Positions 1 to 64,000 of a stretch of 64,000 nucleotides of DNA are shown piece after piece. This stretch comes from Perca fluviatilis (Eukaryota > Chordata > Actinopteri > Perciformes > Percidae): NCBI RefSeq assembly GCF_010015445.1, contig NC_053112.1:2628219-2692218 (forward strand), read 5' to 3'. Within the stretch, counting starts at the first letter, position 1. Every line of letters starts with the position of its first letter. The position numbers and the translations under genes were made by a program. The notes under the pieces were generated by a model. That model was not told the DNA's origin and searched no databases. It was given only the letters and a program-made list of their open reading frames with translations.

Positions 1-841
1 GTAGTAGTGTGTCTGTGTATGTGTCTGTGTGTGTGTGTGTTTTATAATATAAATGTAGTAGTGTGTCTGTGTATGTGTCTGTGTGTGTGTGTGTTTTATA
101 ATATAAATGTAGTAGTGTGTCTGTGTGTGTGTGTGTGTGTGTGTTTTATAATATAAATGTAGTAGTGTGTCTGTGTGTGTGTCTGTGTGTGTGTGTGTTT
201 TATAATATAAATGTAGTAGTGTGTGTGTGTGTGTGTGTGTGTCTGTGTGTGTGTTTTATAATATAAATGTAGTAGTGTGTCTGTGTGTGTGTGTCTCTGT
301 GTTTTATAATATAAATGTAGTAGTGTGTCTGTGTGTGTGTTTTTTATAATATAAATGTAGTAGTGTGTCTGTGTGTGTGTGTGTCTCTCTGTGTGTGTGT
401 CTCTGTGTGTGTGTTTTATAATATAAATGTAGTAGTGTGTCTGTGTGTGTGTGTGTCTCTCTGTGTGTGTGTCTCTGTGTGTGTGTTTTATAATATAAAT
501 GTAGTAGTGTGTCTGTGTGTGTGTCTGTGTGTGTGTTTTATAATATAAATGTAGTAGTGTGTCTGTGTGTGTGTCTGTGTGTGTGTGTGTTTTATAATAT
601 AAATGTAGTAGTGTGTCTGTGTGTGTGTGTGTCTCTCTGTGTGTGTGTCTCTGTGTGTGTGTTTTATAATATAAATGTAGTAGTGTGTCTGTGTGTGTGT
701 CTGTGTGTGTGTGTGTGTGTGTGTTTTATAATATAAATGTAGTAGTGTGTCTGTGTGTGTGTGTGTTTTATAATATAAATGTAGTAGTGTGTCTGTGTGT
801 GTGTCTCTGTGTGTGTGTGTGTTTTATAATATAAATGTAGT
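1..841. repeat. AT-core/(TG)n minisatellite
   Basis: About 15 copies of a unit with the constant core TTTATAATATAAATGTAGTAG, separated by variable (GTGTCTGTGTG)n stretches, so unit length varies from about 40 to 75 bp. The short Val/Cys-rich open frames through it are repeat artefacts. The array stops abruptly at GGGGCCCC (843-850), where the promoter-like unique sequence of the downstream gene begins. Confidence 0.95.
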
Positions 842-1137
842 AGGGGCCCCTGCTCCGTCTCTCTCTCAGTTAAGGGCTCCTAACGTTGAAGAGCCCGGTA
901 ACAAAGAGTAAGTTGTCCCGTAGTGTAGTATTGGATATTCCTGAGCTTGGCTCGGTCCCTGAACACTGCAGCAGCGGGGATGTGCCGCGTGCTAATGAGG
1001 CCTGATTAGACTCACCTGTGGCCGGCGGAGGGCTTGTGCTGTGGGCCCGTGCTGTCGCTGAGCGGTGAGACCGGAGCACTTAGCTGTCTGACGGTAGAGA
1101 CGGTAGTGTGTGTGTGTTTAGTTAGGTTAGTGGCGGC
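842..1137 (+). promoter_or_regulatory. Putative promoter and 5' UTR of the alg13-like gene
   Basis: About 300 bp of unique, GC-richer sequence between the minisatellite and the first ATG. There is no convincing TATA box, which fits a housekeeping-type promoter. Transcription start cannot be placed. The ATG at 1138 has G at -3. Inferred from position only. Confidence 0.35.
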
Positions 1138-60364
<59,227 letters not shown>

Positions 60365-61100
60365 CGCTCACTGTTAGCTCCAGGCTAACAGCACCCTGTG
60401 TGTTCAATGAGCAGCGCTAGCAGCGCTAACAGACCGGAGAACTTTCAGAAAATATGAGGGAGAGATTTGAGAAAAGAGACATTGTGGGTTTCCTGTTAGC
60501 TTGTTAGCTTCACATGCTAAATGTTAGCTCGAGGCTGTTTGTTTAATGAGCAGTGCTAACAGAGCTAACAATGTGGAGAACATTTAGAAATTTAATTTAA
60601 AAATAAGAATTTATTTTTGAGAAAAAAATGTATTTATTTTTGAGAAAAAAATTATTTATTTTTGCCATCATGGTTTTTCTGTTAGCATGTTAGCACGTTA
60701 GCTAACACACACAACTTACCTCACTGTTAGCCTAAGGCTAACAACACCCTTTGTTTTCAATGAGCAATGCTAACAGCGCTAACAAGACCATTTACCAACC
60801 AAATATGGTAACAAAAGATTTAAATCTGAGAATAAATCTCTTATTTTGGCGTTGTGGTTGTTTGTTAGCTTGTTAGCATGTTAGCTTCAGTTCTGCACAT
60901 GCTAACAGTTAGCTCGTGGCTAACTGAAGCTGCCTCAGAATCACTTCCTGTTCTGTTTGTTTGGACACTCGTTGAGTTCGTTGAAGTCCACCGGAGCCAG
61001 CCAATCAGAGAGAGGGGGCGTGGCCAGTCCCTGTTACTGCAGAGGGATTTATTTACGTTGATGTTCAAACTGTTAATAAAGTTTGTTTTTCACCAGCAGA
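60365..61100 (+). other. alg13 3' UTR made of diverged GCTAAC/GTTAGC repeats
   Basis: Three or four diverged units of about 160-190 bp, each with TGTTAGCTCCAGGCTAACAG-like and ATGAGCAGTGCTAACAG motifs (near 60371, 60522, 60726 and 60900). The GTTAGC/GCTAAC pairs could fold into hairpins. Confidence 0.7.
61075..61080 (+). terminator. Poly(A) signal of alg13
   Basis: AATAAA about 710 bp after the stop codon, followed by a T/G-rich GTTTGTTTTTCACC. Confidence 0.75.
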
Positions 61101-61126
61101 CTTTTACTCTCGAGTCATCATTCAAA

Positions 61127-61222
61127 CATGGCCCGGACCAATCAGAGAGCACGCTGTTTATCACATGGTCAACATGGCCCGGACCAATCAGAGAGCACGC
61201 TGTTTATCACGTGCTCCACATG
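61127..61222. repeat. 46-bp tandem duplication
   Basis: ACATGGCCCGGACCAATCAG ... TGTTTATCAC(A/G)TG occurs twice in a row between the two convergent genes. Confidence 0.9.
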
Positions 61223-61633
61223 GCCTCCGACTGTTGTTTACTACCACTCTTTTTGTTCTTTATTTTAACTTTATTAAAACGTATCTTGAAATGTATCCCA
61301 ACATTGGCCACTTGTAAAAAAAAAAAAAAAACTACCAAATTGTGGCTAATTCGGGAACAATCTTGCTCTCATAATTAGTTTTTACACAGTGCTCTCATTG
61401 TATACTTTCCTTCCATTTTCATTTCTTTCATCTCTGTTGTATTTTTAATAATGTAAATCTGTATTTTTATTTGTGACCAAAAGCCCTCCTAGGGACAAGT
61501 GTGGAGAATTAGCTTTGGCTAAAAACACTACGATACATCCATCAGAGGACTGTTGAAGTTTATCTATCTAAACCCTAGTAATTAACAATGAGTTTTCTTG
61601 GTAACTTTCACTGTCAGCTGGAACTCAGACTGA

Positions 61634-61635
<2 letters not shown>

Positions 61636-61672
<37 letters not shown>
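61636..61672. repeat. (AT)n microsatellite
   Basis: About 17 AT repeats between the poly(A) sites of the two convergent genes. Confidence 0.95.
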
Positions 61673-61675
<3 letters not shown>

Positions 61676-61774
61676 CATCCCATGTAACAGCCAGCCTGGG
61701 ATATAAAGCAACAATCAGACTAACTACTACTTGCTGTCTGCAGACTGTCAAGTCAATGTGGAGTTTAAAGAAAC

Positions 61775-61780
61775 TTTATT
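61775..61780 (-). terminator. Probable poly(A) signal of the eola1-like gene
   Basis: TTTATT on + (AATAAA on -) about 1.5 kb beyond the eola1 stop codon. The intervening 61781-63299 would be its 3' UTR, rich in transposon remnants. Confidence 0.5.
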
Positions 61781-61989
61781 AACAAAACAGATTTAAAGTC
61801 TTTACAGAGAACACAGCTCCACCTTTTCAAGGTCACCACTTCTTCACACGTTTCTCACGCTTGTTTTGCTTCTCGACACGAGTCTCTGCTCTGAACTCTA
61901 CTACCCCCCCAACCCTAACCCTTTACATGCTAACATGCTACAAACGTCAATAAAGACACAAAAATATTTTTTAAAAAAACTCAAAAAAG

Positions 61990-62935
61990 GTTGCAAAATT
62001 CCGGGAATTTTCAAAGTTGGAAACTTTCCATGGGAATTAACGGGAATAAATGGGAATTAACGGGAATAAACTGGATATTTGTAATGTTGCTTGTTATAAT
62101 AGTGTTAGTCTATAACAGGGATCTTACAGCATTATCTTGGTTAAAACAACCTGATTTAATGCAACTTCAGTTGAACGTCCTCCCTATATTCATCAGCAGA
62201 AGCTACTCTGTCCCACTACATTCAACACTCCACGTCCATAACCACTTTCTAATCTCACCTAAAAACTCATCTTTTCAGACAGGCTTACTCTCTTTTTCTT
62301 TTTTTTCTCTTTTTTTTTTTTTCCTCATTTTTGCTTTGACTGTAATGACCCCACCCTTTTTTTGTATAATAAAGGGATAATAGTATTATATTTTATTGCC
62401 TGTTTCTCTGATTGCTTTTTAATGGATTGAATGTTTTATTGCTGATTTTGTAAGGTGACCTTGAGTGTTTAGAAAGGCGCCTATAAATAAAATGCATTAT
62501 TATTATTATTATTATTATTACTACATACTGGTCATTTAGTTCTTAAAATACGGTAGTTTATTTAATTTTGGGGGGGTAATACTTAACCTATGAGTGTTAA
62601 TTGTATAGCCCACTTGTTCTTGATAGGCTGGAAACAATAGACAGCGCTGATGGTTAGCTTAGCACGCATATAACCATAACCATAATAAATCAAAGGCAGC
62701 ATGCTAGCTACCTTCATATGCTAAGCTAACGGTCAATGGTTTGGGCTAGCCTACTGCTGGGCTATAGAGGCCACGCCCACTTATTTGGATTCCTAGAATC
62801 CATCATTCAGCAGCTGAGTGAAGACTGCCCAAGAAATACCTCCCATCAAAATTTCCATTAATTCCCATAAAAGTTTCCAAAATTCCCCAGCTAAACTTTC
62901 CATGGAAAGTTTCCGGAAATTTAATGAAAAATGTT
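61990..62935. mobile_element. DNA transposon remnant with inverted AAATTCC...GGAAACTTTCCATGG ends
   Basis: TTGCAAAATTCCGGGAATTT ... GGAAACTTTCCATGGGAATT on the left and AATTCCCATAAAAGTTTCC ... CTTTCCATGGAAAGTTTCCGG on the right are related in inverted orientation, a teleost hAT-like pattern. A LINE 3' tail lies inside it. Confidence 0.5.
62150..62520 (+). mobile_element. LINE (L2-like) 3' tail with (ATT)n end
   Basis: Contains TCTCACCTAAAAACTCATCT and TCAGACAGGCTTACTCT, and ends GAAAGGCGCCTATAAATAAA followed by (ATT)n, the usual end of teleost L2-type elements. Strongly 5'-truncated. Confidence 0.6.
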
Positions 62936-63299
62936 CACACAAATGCAAAAGAAAGACAAAAGAAGACACTCGTCTCTGCTCTGATCTCGACTCTAAACGT
63001 TATAGAAAAGAAACGTAGACAAAGTGACAGAAACGTTGAAAAAACCTTAAAAAACGTCTAAAAAATATAAAGGCAGCAGACCAGAGACTTGTCCAGACCA
63101 TGGGGGCTTGGTCTGGACAGGAACAGGTCTGGGACCATGGGGACTTGGTCTGGACGGGAATCTCTGACTTCAGACTTCATAGAAAAAGAAATGTAGAAAA
63201 AAGCCCCAAAACCTCGGCAACAGACCAGAGACGTCCGTCTCAGAGTCCGTCTGTCCGTCGTCATGGTAACTGCCCTGAGAGTCTTTGGCGTGTGCATCG

Positions 63300-63508
63300 T
63301 CATGGTAACAGTTCTGCGGGGATCTCCACGGACCAGAGGTCGCGCCCCCCCCGGGCGCTCAGCGGCGCCTTCAGCCAGCGCGGGTTGGTCAGCCGGGTCA
63401 GGTGTTTCTCCTGCAGACCAATCAGAGCAGCCGAGCGCTCCAGCTCCTTAAGCTCCGCCCCCTGCAGGGAGGGGGGGCACTGCCAGGTCCCGCCCACGTC
63501 CACCAATC
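63300..63508 (-). CDS. eola1: EOLA1-like ASCH-domain protein, last coding exon
   Basis: The reverse-strand exon after acceptor ctctcag encodes GLVDVGGTWQCPPSLQGAEL ... ELERSAALIGLQEKHLTRLT, NPRWLKAPLSARGG and WSVEIPAELLP-stop (stop codon at 63300-63302). It matches the C-terminal half of mammalian EOLA1/CXorf40 (GLVDIGETLQCP, ELENQAALTNLKQKYLT, NPRWLLEPIPRKGGKD, VDIPEHLIP). ASCH domains are RNA-binding folds; the precise role of EOLA1 is poorly defined. Convergent with alg13. Confidence 0.85.
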
Positions 63509-63591
63509 CTGAGAGGGAGGAAATGGCGACAAACGCCACATGTGACATCAAAAAAAGCTCCTAAAACGTCAACTCTTTAGTGACTACATTA

Positions 63592-63935
63592 TAGGGCCGT
63601 GCAGTTAATCTAAATATAATCGTGATTATGATTTCAGCTCCCAGTGATCACAAAAACAGAATAATCGAGAAAAACTATTATTTAGCTCATTACATTTTGC
63701 AGTAAACTCTTAAGAACTCAAGAGAAAATAATTATTTTCTCTTGAGTTCTGAATGAAAAATTAAAGTTTAAATAGGAAAAGTATTGAGGCAAATTTCACT
63801 TTTTCCACTGTTTTTTAAGTTCAATAATTACAACATCTTTCCAGAAGTCAACGAGTAATCGTGTTAAATTATCGTGATTTCGATATTGACCAAAATAATC
63901 GTGATTATATTTTTTTCCATAATCGAGCAGCCCTA
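63592..63935. mobile_element. hAT MITE with perfect 8-bp target duplication in the eola1 intron
   Basis: The element begins TAGGGCCGTGCAG and ends CGAGCAGCCCTA. It is flanked by CTACATTA at 63584-63591 and 63936-63943. Size is 344 bp, with no coding capacity. It carries a perfect 38-bp palindrome at 63713-63750 and several ATAATCGTGATTAT motifs. Confidence 0.88.
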
Positions 63936-63948
63936 CTACATTACCCAC

Positions 63949-64000
63949 CAGCCACCACGCCCCGGCCGAACCTCTCCCCGGACTGGAGGAGCGCTTGTAT
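63949..64000 (-). CDS. eola1: EOLA1-like ASCH-domain protein, upstream exon (cut by window edge)
   Basis: The reverse strand encodes IQALLQSGERFGRGVVA and carries one base into the next exon (donor G|gtgggt), matching IQALLRKGEKFGRGVIAG of mammalian EOLA1. The joined reading across the 440-bp intron is continuous. Confidence 0.83.

Noticed and set aside
63100..63564. 154-codon + strand frame at the right end
   Set aside because: Antisense of the eola1-like exon, which matches EOLA1 on the - strand with correct splice sites.

Overview
The window looks like teleost nuclear DNA, probably a percomorph, although that rank is an inference. It has an intron-rich vertebrate gene with GT-AG introns. 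It also has Tc1/mariner, Tx1-like L1, hAT-like and GGCCTGTACTACGAAG-type transposons of the kinds common in ray-finned fish, and a very heavy load of micro- and minisatellites. There is no prokaryotic or viral gene content.

The main gene is on the + strand and is an ortholog of the OTU-Tudor part of vertebrate ALG13. I place 25 coding exons between 1138 and 60364. If exon 5 is taken from the intact second copy (33446-33518), every exon phase agrees and the exons add up to 2,715 nt (904 codons plus stop). The order is OTU domain (exons 1-7), linker, Tudor-type domain (exons 10-12), RNA-binding-like basic/proline-rich region, the conserved QYYFNLG segment and a Pro-rich C terminus. The N-terminal glycosyltransferase-28 domain of mammalian long ALG13 is absent, and the OTU catalytic Cys position reads Ser. 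A second gene, EOLA1-like (ASCH domain), is convergent on the - strand at 63300-64000 and runs off the window.

Layout: 1-841 minisatellite; 842-1257 promoter and exon 1; 1258-27420 exons 2-19 and their introns. Intron 5 carries a Tx1-like LINE that was split by a DNA transposon which itself carries a hAT-like element. Intron 10 carries a 48-bp satellite, intron 12 a 44-bp satellite with a Tc1 element inside it, and intron 18 a splice-donor satellite plus a foldback transposon. From about 29335 to 55100 almost everything from 2157 onward is present a second time in the same order, with base-level quality that is good at both ends and very poor in the middle (about 43.6-50.6 kb). The first copy is likewise corrupted just before the joint (27.65-29.33 kb). 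Neither copy alone is intact and no unique sequence separates them, so an unresolved contig overlap (false duplication) is the best reading. Exons 20-25, the 3' UTR and the poly(A) signal follow at 55.2-61.1 kb.

The most unusual signal is that many tandem arrays sit exactly on exon-intron junctions and repeat the junction itself. Examples are a donor array after exon 18, acceptor arrays before exons 13 and 23, duplicated junctions at exons 11, 16 and 17, and (AC)n or (GT)n tracts starting at the splice site at six or more exons. This would give the gene dozens to more than a hundred decoy splice sites.
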